From: Amaranthus tricolor
Lineage: Eukaryota; Streptophyta; Magnoliopsida; Caryophyllales; Amaranthaceae
Length of the DNA stretch: 64,000 nucleotides
Direction of reading: 5' to 3'
NCBI RefSeq assembly: GCF_026212465.1
Contig: NC_080056.1
Coordinates: 13,477,208-13,541,207 of the forward strand
This document shows, piece after piece, positions 43,501 through 58,500 of this stretch. Under the pieces are notes generated by a model, which was given only the letters and a program-made list of their open reading frames with translations, was not told where the DNA came from and made no database searches. How positions within the stretch are numbered: position 1 is the stretch's first letter; the number at the start of each line of letters is the position of its first letter. Made by a program: the position numbers and the translations under genes.

Positions 43501-46500
43501 TAATAATAATAATAAAGTCAATTGCATGAGATGGATGCTTTAGATATTCATCATATTGCTATCATTTTGTAAGACAGCTGTGACCAAAATTTATGTTGAT
43601 TAGCACATCAAGCTTATCAGAAAATATTATAAATATATGAAGAACAGTATTTGAAGAAATCAAGTAAGGCATCTTAAGGAAGCAAAAACACATTTATATT
43701 AAGCTCATATTAAATAAATGTGTATGAAGATACTAGAGAATACCAAATTTGGAACAAATGAGGTCAAATTAAATTTCGTACCAATTACAAAATTGAAGTC
43801 AAAGTAGATGTACTTGTTGTGACAATAATATAATATGTACCCACCAAACAGCTAATTTTGTTAATATTAAAATAATATCATACTACTAAATAAAGAAGCT
43901 TTATTAGCTAGAATTCTTGACAGGGACAACCCGTTGGTTTTCCCGACACTAAGATTTAAGCTTGATATCATCAATTCTTGTCTTCTTGAGTTTTGTTTCT
44001 TGTTTTCTCGTACAATATTTTTATTTGTATTAAAATTTTTAAACATATATAATTAACTTTGTTCATTTTAATTTTAATATTTTAAAAATTTATACGGTCT
44101 CCACTTGTTGAAGTAATTGTGATTTGAATGCACGAATCAAGTCTATATATTTTGCGCATAAAGATGTAAAATTCTATTATTGAATTAAAATGAATGTTTA
44201 AGTGTGACTTAAAGTGGTGCTTAATTATCTATAGTAAATGCATGTAGTTATGAGAGCATTTAAAAATGACTTTAACATGATTGTAACGGTGTGAGATATG
44301 AAGCATGATAAATGAACTTAATTATGAGGATGTTTGGAAGTGCATAAATTTTGTTTCTGAACGAGGTACTCGAACAAGGCACCTAAAGAGAACATATGGA
44401 CTTGAGCGAGGCAGCAATTCAAAAGCAGACAAAAGCATCAGAATCAAAGTGCTCGAACGAGCACAAAGCTTGCTCGAACGAGCACTTTCAGCAGCAACAA
44501 ATAGTAGCTAAAATCACGTGTTGCTCGAACGAGCACTATTGTGGCTTGAACGAGCATCCTAGGCACAACAGTGCATTGGATTCTATTCCTCGTCTGTTCG
44601 CGTTATAAAGGTTGATTAATGTGTTATTAATTCTAGTCTTAAGTATGTATACTTATTAAGTGTAATTAGACCTTATAGCAGCATAATACTAAAGTTTTAC
44701 GTAATATAGGATCTAGTGTCATTTCTCATAAATACAACTATAGACTATAGTAACAATTACATATGTCACTAAAAATCAAATAAAGTGTCACTAAATCATT
44801 TTATAGTGAAACTTGAAATAAAAACCAATAATTACAATAGTAAAGATATAAATCAGTATTTTTTAAAAATTATACTAAACTCTATATCGTAAAAAGTTAA
44901 TTAATTTTTTTGTAGTGAATCCTTCATTGTAAGAGTTGTTGAAACTTCGTTGTTATAGTATAAACAAAGATACTATACACCTTTGAGGATGTAGCCTACA
45001 TTGGATGAACCTCATAAATACTTGCATCCATTTTACATTGTTTATTTATTGTCATTTTAATTGAAATAGTTATTTGTTCATCAATGTTCTTCATACTTTC
45101 AATCTTCGTAATATACTGTTTGAGAATTGTTTCTTAGACTCGAGTCTAGCTCTCATTTTCACCACATATATTTCACTAACATTTTAAATTTTTATATTTG
45201 TTATTTTCCTTTTATGTTTTCCATTAACTTTAGTTTAATATTTTTTAGTAATTATGTAATTTTTATTTTTTTCCACTAAATTTATTTTATTATTTGTTTA
45301 ATATTTGTTGTTCCCACTTTCTCTCTATTAATGTTATTATCTAATAAAAAAATATATGCACCATGTAAAATATTTAATTTTTTTTAGTTATTTTGATCTA
45401 CAAGAACGCAAATAATTCTCACAGATGTGTAACTATTTGCTATAAAAACCACAATCATTAATTTAATTAATGATTTTGACTATTCATAATAAATCATCTT
45501 AATGTATTCAAGTTTCCAACTGTGATGACATTATTGATCTATCAGAACATAAAACCATCTCATACTAGACTATTAGAGATTGTAATCCCATTATTATTTT
45601 TTTTATTGTAATTTAGAATATCATTGGAGGTAATTTTTTTACATGATTATAAATGATGAGATCTTTATTATCTTTTATTATTAGTAAAATGAGATGATGT
45701 AAATATAATATACTCGTTAATTTAATAATTTGATTCATTAATTTACATAATTAATTAATAATTAGATTAGACAAACTAGAATAATACAAGGAAGGCAAAT
45801 TAAATTAAATTAAATTAAAACTCTTGTGTAGAAGAAGCACAAGTGGAAACTTCCAAGACGGTTCTTTTCAGGCAATACGAATAATAACTGCAAGTTTTTA
45901 GTAGTGTTATTATTTTGGATTGTTATGAGATAACGTAAATATTGTTATTCCCAAATGATGGATTTCAATAATTATCATTTATTAGTAGGTGAATGAACAG
46001 ATTTGAAATTGTTTGTATAAATTATTGCACTTAAAACAGCTGGAAAAAATACAAATACGAATCTATTCTGCGAAATTGTCGGAGGAAAATAATAATTTTT
46101 TAAATAGTATATTCTTCTATTATTTTTTTATAATTTAAGGTACGTCAAAACACCAGGTGAAAATGAACAAAAAATCTTTACTTGAATAAAATGATAATTA
46201 CTCTTTGTAAGACAAAATTTGATTCTTAATATACTTCAACTTTCTCTATTTTAAATTATTTGCAACGTTTAACTTTTTCACCCATCCTAGTGAACTGATT
46301 ATATACTTTATAATCTTTAATTATTATATATAATAAAAAATTAAAAAAAGTTATTACTAATAATTTTTGAATTGAGACCAATCAAATAATATTTAATTAA
46401 TTACTTTTGCCGTTTTAAATTATTACAACTCTTGCATAGTTATACTATTCATCAACAATTTTATTTACCTAATATCTACTTATGCATAAGAAATAATATA

Positions 46501-49500
46501 ATCATGTGGAATCTTATTTGATTCGTTTTAAAATCTAGTTTTTAAATATACAAGTTTAATTTATAATTTTTTACCAAACGGAAATAAAGATATTTAATGT
46601 CAAATTATGTCTTAAATAACGTGTAAAAAGAAATGCAAACGAGAAAATATATTTTAATTTATAAATTAAAAATTAATGATAAATAAATTTTGTAATAATT
46701 CTAATGTTACAGCAAGCAATAATTGGAAAGGGAAAAAATATTTATTTATTAAAAGTAAGGAAACATTGTTATATGACGTGGTGCATTAAGGTTAAAAAAC
46801 AGTATTTATTGCCTGAAAATACGAAGCGAATGGTGACGAAAACCTAACTTGAAAAGCTTTTCAAAGTGATTTCTTAATCCAATTTGGTATGTGCTTTATG
46901 TAAAATCAACATTTAGTGTCCGCCACTTTGATCAATTTATTGTTAGTTTATCATTTGCAAGTCTGATTAAATGGACATTAGCTGTTCTTAATTCTTGTAA
47001 GCATGGAGAATTTGTTCGTTTTACTTAGTTTAACATTCTATTCGGATAATAATAAATACTATTAATGGGAATGAAAAGTAAAATTAATTTTAGCTGAAAA
47101 ATCTCTTAGCTACTTTAATGGCCATACTTGTCCTACTTCAATCATTTCATTTTCATCAAAAAATCCATTCCAATGCATTACCATTGGGAAATGTGGTATT
47201 TCTTAATAATGAAAATTTGTAAACAAAAAACCATTTTTATGATAAAAGTTTCGTCACCATGGTATGAAACTTTTAATGAAAGTTTACACTATAAATCATT
47301 ACCATTGTTACCATTTAATACCACTAATCAAAACCCTTTCGTTTTCGTTAGTATATTATAATAATGATTATATTGAGAATCAATAAGGCATATATTTTTC
47401 AACACTTAAAAAATACAATAAGGTGAAGCAAAAACATGTTAGGTGTTATATACATAAAATATAGTATAATTAATAAAGCACACAAACAAAATACTAAAAA
47501 ATTTGATATTCATTTCGAATAAATATATAAGTGGTTTTAGGAAAAAATTCTTGTTACAATTTATTTTCTCACATGGTGCTTTGGGTATGTAATCATAAAA
47601 TATGTAATGAGAATAAAATTAAGAACATAAGATTTAAAGCACTAGAAAATTTTTTTAAATAGGTGAACAATTGAAAAACTTTGATTTACTATGTTTAAGT
47701 TCTAATTTTTTAGACCTTAAGGGTTTCGATCCAGAGCCATATATAAATCTACTAAAAATTAATGAGTCTGAATTCGAGTCTGGTTGGATCCAACCTTGAC
47801 CCAACCATGACCATCGCTAAGCTAAACAATTCGAAATGGTACTTTTCGATCGGCTGTCTAGATAAAAATATTTACAATTGTTTTTATCTAATAAAATTGT
47901 TAAATTCAAATATTACAATAATCACCAATTTCTTAGTAAAATAAAATTAATTTAATGTATTTCATTATCATAGAACTGGCTTTTGTATTGACCAAATTAT
48001 TACACCATATAAGTTTTGTTTTGAATTTTATTTTGTAAAAGATTTTCCTAAAATTTGAGGTTTTAGTATTTTGAAGGGTCATTTACACATTAAAGAAAGT
48101 AATAAAGGATTGTTGTGATAAGTTTAAAATAAAATTTATACACCAAAAAATATAATAATGGATTGCTGTAATAAGTTTGAGAATAAATAAAAATGATTCC
48201 ACTAATAATTAGGAATATATTAGAAAAAGAAGTTAATGTTTTTATTGTAATTGTTTTTCTAAAGTAACAAGAAACGACTTAACGTTTATTACATACCCAC
48301 AGTAAGTATAGCTTTTGTATTACAAATATCCATAGTCGTTTTTTAAATTGAAAATTTGATATTTTCGTAAAATGCCAAGATTAAATTTATTTTAGAATCT
48401 CATAAGCACTATATAAGATAATAAAAAATTATTGTATTAAGTTTAAGAAAATTTATTATAATAAATTAGGGTCTTAAATTTAAATTATTTCTCCAAAAAT
48501 AATCCTATTAACAATTGTTAACAGAAAAAATCAATTTAATAGTATTAATTTACATAATCATTCCATTGTTAACGTTTAGATTATTTCCCTAAAGACATAG
48601 TTGCTGATATTTTATTTTCTTTTTTTCTATCTGTGAAGGAATCTTTATCTAATATTATAATTTACATAAAAATGTTATATGAAATAATTCTTACTAAAGT
48701 AAACATCAACTTATTCCGTAATATATCAATACTATATCACAATTAGATGTGTTTTTTTTTAAAAAAAAATTTTTCTTGAAATATTATATTTTTGAAATTA
48801 AAAGCTACATAAGATTTCCAATCAAAGTTTATTATACTATGTATTTGTTTTTTTATGTCGAAATATTTGCTAATTAATAAAGTTTCTTCATTAAAATTTT
48901 AAATTCTAAAATATTTCATCACGAAACAAAAAATCATACAATCTAAAAAAAAGACTGTAAAATTTTACATGACATTTTTATATTGATTTATCATATGAAA
49001 TATTTCTTAATAAAGTTAACACAACTTATTTCTTAATATATGAATAGTATATCAAAAATAGATATGTTCTTTTAAATTTTCTAGAAATATAATACTTTAA
49101 AAAAAATGGAAGAGTGTTATTGGTTGCTTATTGATTACATGGCATGTTAATTTTAGGAAATCATATTATACAATATTATAAAAGAGTCAAAAAATTTCAA
49201 TTGTCAAATTATTAAAGCTCTAACAAATAGAATAATCTTATTAGTTACTTATTAATTACATGGTAAGTTAATTTTAGAAAATATAAATAATTTAAATAAA
49301 TATAGATTTATAATGGGTATAATTTATTAATATATTCAAAAGTTGTGTTATATTAGGTAATTAATACTATGATATTCAAACACTTTCTTAAAACATTGTT
49401 ATTTTTAAAATTTTGAAAAATATTAAAAGATAATAAAATGAAATCCTTTTTTAAATCATACAATATTATACAAGAGTTAAAATTTTTTAATTTTCATAGG

Positions 49501-52500
49501 TCAGTAGAGCCCCGACAATCATATTATACGATATTATAGAAGAGTTGGAAAATCTCAAGTGTCATTTATTAGAGCTCTGACAAATGAAATAATCTTATTG
49601 GTCGCTTATTGTTTAAATGGCAGAATAATTTATATATTTTAAGTGTGTATATATTAATTGCTTATAATATTTTAAAATATATTATCATTCATTTTTATTT
49701 ATCTATTAGTAAGTGAATTTTAAAAAATAAAAAATATATATTCTTCTTGAAACTCAAAAATAAATACTTATAATATTTAAAAAATATAAATTGTATAAAC
49801 CATCAAAGTAACATAAATTCGTGCAATGCACAGACACATATACTAGTAAATAACATATGTGCTTATTTTAAAACGATCGAATAAATATTAATTTATTTTT
49901 GATAATTTTACATGATTAAAATCATATTAAATAAATGTATAGTTTTAATTTGAAGGATTACTATAAACTATAATTTAGTAAAAGGTAGTAATTGAGTACT
50001 TCTCAAAGTTTGTTTAGGAAAAATAAAGTGATGGAACATGGAAGTTTCTATACGTTGGTGGAAAAAAACGTGCAAAGTGCAAGGTCCATCTAGGGATGCG
50101 TCAAATCTTAAAAGCTATTAAGGGACTTCTTTTCTTAAGTGAAAGCTAGTTAAAGACTTGATGAGTACTTGATGAGCTTAGAAATATAGCTCCAATATTG
50201 AATTGGTTACCAAAGTGGTGGACATGACATAACTCTTTGTTTTAGGCATCCTTACCAATGTGTCATAAAATTTATTAAAAATATAATATTAATATACTAT
50301 TCAAATTATAAACTACAAATTTGTATTTTCCTATCTCTTTGTTATATGATCCCCAAGCTGTTGAACACTTTGAAGATCAATTTGTGACAATGAATGTACT
50401 TGAAAACTAGTTGTATGCATATGGAAATCTTCCTATTCTGATATTTTCCTCATATTGGTACTTAGGAATCAAAGATGAAATTGACAATAAGATACAAAAA
50501 AATACACTGTCACACTTACTACAAAGTGCGTGGAAGAAAATGATTATGTGTTTTTGTAGATTATGGAACTAGAAACTAAACAAAGAGTTTATAACTTTTC
50601 GTTGTCCTATACTTCGTGTTCCGGCTGTTGAGAGAATAATCAACACTCTCCACTGTTGCGATGAGAACTTCTTTTAAGGTCCACAGTAAGTGTGAACCAC
50701 TAAGGAGGCTTAAGTTGCTCTCTAGGCTGTTTCACTACGTCTCCCTGCACATGACAACAAACGAGGGCCGGAGAGCGGTCCTCCGGGGATCCTCCTCCGA
50801 TGATTGAATCAGTTAAGTTTCAAGGAGATTACTGTTCGAGTATGAGTGAATATTTTGTGCGGGTTTTAATACTAGAAGATATGTTACCCTTGGTGATGCA
50901 TGGCATCGTGTATTTATAGTAGTGAGTCTTGGGAGAGGATCTCAAAAACCCTAACAACCATTTTGGCTTTTATCTTGAATGGAATCTTTTGGGGATCAGT
51001 ATAGAGAGAATTAGGGTATCTCGTAGGCCTATGTGGCATTTGGTGATTTGCTAATCTTTTCACCATGGTCCCCATTCTCTACCTTTTAGTACATTTTCCT
51101 AGGTAGAGTACGAGGTAGGTGTGGTGCCTCGCCTTATCCGAGTGTCGACAACTTTTTGTATGTACGGCTGTAGTTGTCTTATGCCACATCATTATTTTCG
51201 CTGTTATCATTCTGTAAGATTAACCATCCTATAGGTACTTATGTTCTTCTATCACTCTGCAGGATTAACCATCTTGCAGGTGTTTTGTGCTTCTTCTATC
51301 GTTCTGCAGGACTAGCCATCCTGCAGGTGTTTCATACTTCTTCTATGGTCCTGCAGGATTAACCATCCTATAGGTGTTTCATGCTTCTTCTATCATCCTG
51401 CAGGATTAACCATCCTACAGGTGTTTTATGCTTCTTCTATGGTCCTGCAGGTGTTTTATGCTTCTTCTATCATCCTACAGGATTAACCATCCTGCAGGTG
51501 TTTTATGATTCTTCTATCGTCCTGTAGAGTGAACCATCTTACAGGTATTCGGAATCCTTCCTCAGGGTCTTAGGATTAGGGGTTACTTGTTCCTATACAT
51601 ACAATTTGCCCCTCAAGCCTGTTGGGTCATGGAAGAAGGAACCAACGGGTCTGATTCTAGTTCATGTTCTTCCTTTTATGTGCTCTTCAGAGTTAGGGTG
51701 TCTATTTTTGCAAGTTTTTTCTTTTTTTTTTTGAAAGAAAATTTTCATTTCTTTACTCGCCTTTTATGGGATATCTGGTGGATTTCTATTTCTTTACTCG
51801 CCTTTTATGGGATATCTGGTGGTGCTATCCCTATACATGCCTCCTAGTCCATGTGCTTTAGTGATCATGCAAAAGGATATGGACTATACTTGCTAGAAAC
51901 TGCGTCAGGTTTGTATTCTCAAGATATCGTGTCTCAGGGTGATACTTGCAGGATACTTCGTGACCAAGAGGATGTTAGCAGGACGATGGCTTGTAGGACG
52001 ATTTAGTCGCTTTGTTAGGGTCTTTCGGGATTTTAGGATGTTGTGTTTCAGGACGATGGCTTGCAGAACGATTTAGTCGCTTTGTCAGGATCTTTTGGGA
52101 TTTTAGGTTGATTGTTTTTTGTAATGTTTAATTTAGGAAAGGGAGGCGTAAATATGACAGCTTTAAATGATGCCCCTTTTCGTAATTTAACTTATGATGA
52201 GAACTATTATCTTACTGAGGACGCTTCGACACGCGTTTGGTTGATTTTTTCCAATTGTCTGCGAGCTAAGTCCCGCACTGACGCATGGAGCCACTTGCGC
52301 GGTACTGTTTTGTTTTCCCGCCTATTTTTTTTCCTTTACTTCAGTGATTTCAAATTGCTTCTTAATCGTGACCGTTCATTGTTCTAACAGTTACTGTCGA
52401 GGCATTTATTGAGAAACCTATAAATAACCCTTGGTCTTCCACTGTAAAACCTTTCTCAACTCTTGAATCTTCCTTTCTTCTCTAAGCGAGCTTTTCTTAT

Positions 52501-55500
52501 TTCTGCTATTTGTGATCTTGCCTCCTTTGTGTTGTTCTTCATCCGTATAACATTCTCGTGACTCTTTGCTTCTTATTTTCTTTAAAATCATGGCTAGGAA
52601 GAAGATAAATGCTGCTGTTGTTGACTTGACATTTGACTTTGAGTCGAACAAATCGAGTATTCAAGTACGTCATCTCTTTTCTCTGGCTGATAGGGTTAAG
52701 GACCCAGTTAGGGCTCCTCCCGGTTGGATGAGGGCTGAATGGGAGCATCTCTACTGGGACGATGCCTTTCCAGCCTCAGCCTCACTAGACTAATCTTTTG
52801 AGGCTTCCTTGGCCTACAATTTACTAGAGGTGGATGAGACTGGGGGGAAGTTGCAACAATCCGCACTTTCCTCTCAAATTTTAGATATAATGGTGGAGGG
52901 ACGTCTACAATGTATGATGGAGGATAGATTCCGTTTGTCCCGTGATCAAGGGTACTGGTGTCGTCTGGGGGAACCAGGCATGCAAGCCTACAAAGTCATT
53001 GTCACCACTTCTCCCTCCACCGACATCTATATCCCAGTGAATTTATATCATTTCATTTTTGGGCTACGGTTCCCCATGCACTGGTTCCTGCAGAGGGTCT
53101 TGTGCTTTTATCAACTATCGTTGAACCAGTTGATGCCTCAGGCCACAAGGAGGATCATTTCCTTCATATGGCACTGCGAGTATATGGGTTACGCACTGAC
53201 CCTAGACTTGTTTAGGGCCCTGTTCAAGATTGAGCAGGGGGGAAACGAGCCGTATTATTCGGCCAAGGTAGTTAATGGCTGTAACACCCCGATATTTTCC
53301 CGATATTTTCTTCCCGATATATTTAATAATTCACTAGTAATATTATTTCTATATATATATTTTATTTAGTATTGGGCTTGGTCATGAGATTTGCAATCCT
53401 TTTTGGCAATTAGAATTATTTGGGCCCAATCTTTTCCTTAACCCATCTTTTCTTTTCAAAAAAAAAAAATAAAATAGGAGGGACTCTTGGTGGAGCTTGT
53501 AACTGCCTTAGGGTAATGAAGGATCAAGGCATTAATCCCATATAATTAACCCTTCTTAATTCCTAAATTATTTTCATATTGACATCCATTCAAAATTCCT
53601 CCTAATTCACATTCCCAACTCCATCACACTTCATCATTTGGTTTTTTCCTTTACAATTGTAAGTGTAATTCTTAATCTATGTTGAATCTTAAGTTTTAAT
53701 TTAAAATTCTATGATTATTATATGTTTTATCTTATAATTCATGTTTACTTTATAAATTTAAAATTTCATGTATTATTTTGGGATGTATTTTTCTATCTAA
53801 ATTGATGAAGAATGTTTCTTTTTAGGGTTTTAGATATGTTTATATGTGTGTGAAGAATTTTTTTGATGGATGATTGTAAAGTATATATATATATATAAAA
53901 AATGGATGCTAATAGAAAAATGTATGTGGTGTTAGAAATTTATTTTATTGATTTATAGGAGGAATTTATAATGTTGTTAGAGAAATATATATAAATATAT
54001 ATGTGATGTGCGTGTGTGTGTACATTGTGTAAAAAGAATTATTTTTTAGGAATAAAAATTAATTTCATAGATGGTCATGAAAATTATGTAAATAGTCGTT
54101 TAGATTTAATAGGAAATAAAGCATTGAAATTTATATTTTTGTGATAAAAAAAAAATTAAATGACAAAATCCCGTAGGTTTGGAAAATGGTGAAAAAAGGT
54201 GTTTTTGGAACATTTTTGGCTTTGAAATTAGGTTAAAAATACTTATACTATGTTATAAATTATGGAAATTGGTACCCGGGGGTTTTGACGCCTTCCGGAC
54301 GCAACGGTGAAGTCGGATTTTCAGTTTGACAGTTTTATGTTGTGTTTCTGGACAGATTATGTATGCTGTCCTGTTTTGTGTGTTTACCATGTTATAGTAT
54401 GTGATGAATGTTCATGATGTGTGTGGTATTCTAGGTGTTGGTGTAATTGTATATGTGTGTTATGGATGATTTGAGGAAAATGTGTATGTGTGCTTATTTC
54501 CCGAATACGATTGAACCTTGTAGGAAGTCGATTCGTGACCGGGAATTGATTAAGACGCTTGTGAATTGGTTATCTTGCTTAAGGTATGTACACGCAGCGT
54601 GGTTCGCATTAGTCCGATGTATCATATAATAATGGTATACAAAAGTAAGGCATGGATATATAGTACGGATAATGTTATCTTTCGAATAAATAATTTTTAT
54701 ACATTGTTTTGATAGGCAGAGGTAGTATGACCTCACTAACCTTAAAGTGGACGTAGTATGACGTCAATTGGTGGAAATGAATTACTCGCGGTATATGGGG
54801 GCATTATGAGCCACCGCGGAGGTATGCATACTTAACCATAGGCACCGAAGTAAGGCGAGTGTCTATGGTAGAGACTTGCTTAGGGGTTAGCTCCCCCTAA
54901 TGTATTGTCTCACTTATGGAGATTGGAGTGTACCAGCAGTATGGCTGGATAGTACAGCAGTATGGCTGACTAACCTTTATATGAAAATAATTATTCTTTA
55001 TTAGCATGATCGAAGCGTACTTTTCTGCAAATTGACAGCTATTGAATTAAGTCTTTCTCTTGTTGTAATTAATTATTTGTTATGCGACGTTAGCTGATGT
55101 GTACTTTTGGTCTTAACGACCCTGCGATGATGTTGTTTCCTATCTGGGCAATGACTAGCAGTAAGTTAAGTTGCAGGTCTGGGGAGTGAGGATTGTCCCT
55201 TGGAGAAATAAACCGTTAGGATACAGAAGTCTTGATAAGAACTTCTAATAAAGTTTAAAGAATATTTGGTTTTATGAGGCGATTTTGTTCTCAAGTTGTA
55301 ATAAGTTGATTTAATTTTTCGTTCTTATCCGCTGCTAAGAATTTCTTATATCTAGTAGTTCATAATAACAGTAATAAAACTCGATCCGCAAGCTTCCCTT
55401 AATTTCAAATCCGTTTTTAACTGCCTTCTAACATCCTGGTTTGAGTCGGACGATATACACTTGTTTTTAAAAGGTCATCTTCTCTTTTCGTACGATCCGA

Positions 55501-58500
55501 GTTATTCCGAGATGTTACAATTGGTATCAGAGCGGGAGTTTTATTTAGTGTTATTTATCTAAATTGATAAACTAACGCAAAAAAAAAATGATGACGAGAG
55601 TAAAGAGGTAGACATTAAGGGGATATGATGTAATTTACTTGGTGTCTTTAAGCATGATGTTATGGATAATTTTGTTGTGTGCTTGTTAGATATTTTGTTG
55701 ATGAATTATGATATTATTTGAGCTTGGAAATTGATTGTTCCTTTGCTCTTTCTTTCATTCGTGAGTCATGGATTACGAGCATTTTTTTTTATCTGTCATG
55801 GATAAAGGAAAAAGACCTGCTGAAGGGGAAAGTAGTGCCCTAGAAGAACCATGGAGAGCCTTAGTAAATGTATCGGTCTGGGCAGAGATAGAAACATTAA
55901 AAATTTGGGACAAGAAAGAAGGAGAGAATGAGCTAGATTATAAGCGCAGGATGGAGATGATCTATAAAAAGTCTCAACAAGTTTATGAGGGAATAATAGC
56001 TGAGGGAATTGCTGAGTTGATTGAGAGAATTGCTCAATTGGAGCGAGAGTTTGATAGATGGGAGAGAGGAATGGATGTTGTAGACAATGAGAGATGTAAG
56101 AATGCTGAGGCTAGTGGGGCAAGAGCTGAGATTGTTGAGGAGGATGTTCCAATGGTCGACCCTAACTCAGTTCTGCAGATAGATTTTGATAAGGAGGATC
56201 CTGAGGAGGATCTAGGAGAAGATCCCGAGGAAGTCCCCGAAGAAGGTCTGGAGGAAAATACTTGGGGAAATTCCGAGGAGGAGGCTGAAGAGTTTTATGA
56301 GGATAGTGAGGAAGGGGGATATAATGCTTATATGGAGGTAGAAGCAGCTGATAGGGAAGATAATATGAGCGAGAGTGATAGTGATATTACAATGTGGGAA
56401 GAAATATTACCCGAACCAGAATTGTTGAGCTTTTAGATTCTGAGGAATAACTAGATATGAGTGACTCCCTACCCATAGAGACACCCACTGATTCTGATAG
56501 CACATCCAATGACGACTCCGGGGATGCTGATTTTGACCCTGACTTATATGAGGAAGATCGGGACCGTATGGATGCATCGCCTTTTACTTATGATCTTGCT
56601 TTTGATTGTAGTATTTATGCTTATGATTTTATATGAGTATTTTCACGCTAATAATGATGTATGGATATTCTGTCGAGAAGTTTCTTCTGTTTTGTTTTGA
56701 CAATATGGTTACGAAGAACGGTGATTATTTGGGATTTTGTACCCAAGTATTTTGGAATTTAATAATATGTTATGGCAGAGTATGCGGGTTGAATTATAAT
56801 ATCATCTTAATTTTCAGTTTAATTATTTATAACCTCTTCTCATTAGCTAAATTTGTGAAGTTTGATATATTATGATATTGAAATTTTGTGAATATTGAGC
56901 ATTAGTATAATTAATTAAAATATTTTTTTTATTTGGCGGAAGCTTAGGAGCCGATTAACAGGCCAACTTTTTAATTCTACCAACTATTAGGATAGACTTC
57001 CTTATCTCTAAGAAGTTATATTAGCCTAAGTTTTGTTTAACCTCGATGATGGAAATAGAATATTTATATATATACCTTGTTTATTAGGATGCCGTATACC
57101 TTCCATCATGCCTCCATTCTTGAGAAAGAACGGAAATAGAGGTCACTCTGACCGTGTACTTCGGAACCTAGTGAAAGCCCTAGTTGGTACAAGAAACCCC
57201 AGACAGAAATCCTTGGAAGAGAGGGCTTCATCGATTAGTAAGAGAATAGCCCAGAGTAAGCCCTTTACTTATGATGGGAAAGGACAACCTTCTGCGCTGG
57301 AAAACTGGCTTCGAGAGTTTGACAAACTCTTTAGTGTAGTTCGATGTCCCGCGGAATTTATGGTCGACCAGGCTGCATTTTATCTGGTCGAAGATGATGA
57401 CTACCGGTGGACACATAGTAAGGCGAGGTTGATAAAGGAGAATGATGGTGAATTAAGCTGGGAACGTTTTGAGGGAGCGTTAAGGATCAATTCTACCCCC
57501 CTCACATGAGGACATATAAGTCAAACGAGTTTTCTAGGTTTGAAATGGGGAATTTAACATTGCATGCGTATTATCAGAAATTTACGGAATTTCTGAAGTT
57601 TTGCCCTGAGGACGTCCCGACTGAAACAAAGAAAATGCAACGCTTCGAATTGGGTTTATCGTACGAGATTCAAAAACACATTGAGATCGATAGGTACGAT
57701 ACTTAAGACCAGTTATATAAGAGGGCAGCCCAGATAGGAAATGTTATTAGGAAGGAGCAGGAGAAGTTGGCCCATAGTGGGGACAAAAGGAGGGAACCTA
57801 TGTTCTAGAATGCAGAGAGCAGGAGTAATCATGCACAAAACCACTTTAAGAAATACAAAACCTATGGGGTTATCAAGAAAAAGTGTACTAGCCAGGACAG
57901 TCAAGTAAAGGTGGGAGAGGTTCGATATCTGCGGCCAGGGTACAGAAACCACTTAATGACCGCAATGGAAAGGAAAGAATTTATAACTGTAAGAGATGCC
58001 AGAAAAATCATCCAGGGAGAGATTGTCGGGGAGCATTAGTGGACTGTTCATACTGTGGTAAATCGTGTCATAGAATGTATGAGTGTTATGCTCGATTGGG
58101 ACAACAAGAACCTCAAGGGGGGAATCACAGAGGTATTCCACAACAACGCTTCGGTAATGGTCGGAGTGGCAATGACACGGGAAATGGAAATCAAAACAGT
58201 GTTTGTTTTGGTAGAAACCTTGGGGGTGTCTCAAACCTTAGGTTTTAAAGAAATCATTTCGGAATTCAGCAACCTCAAGGGAATGCTAGGAATGAGAACC
58301 TTCCTGGACAAGAGGTAGTCAAGAAGGCGCACCCCAGTCTTTCAAAATAATGGCAGACTATCAGCAGTTAACGCTAGGGAAGCAACACAAGTGTCCGATG
58401 TGGTCACAGGTACTTTTTGCATCAATTCAAAGTCTGATAAAATTCTTTTTGATTCTGGTGCATCGTACTCGTTTATTTCTAAGTCTAGAATTAAAGACTT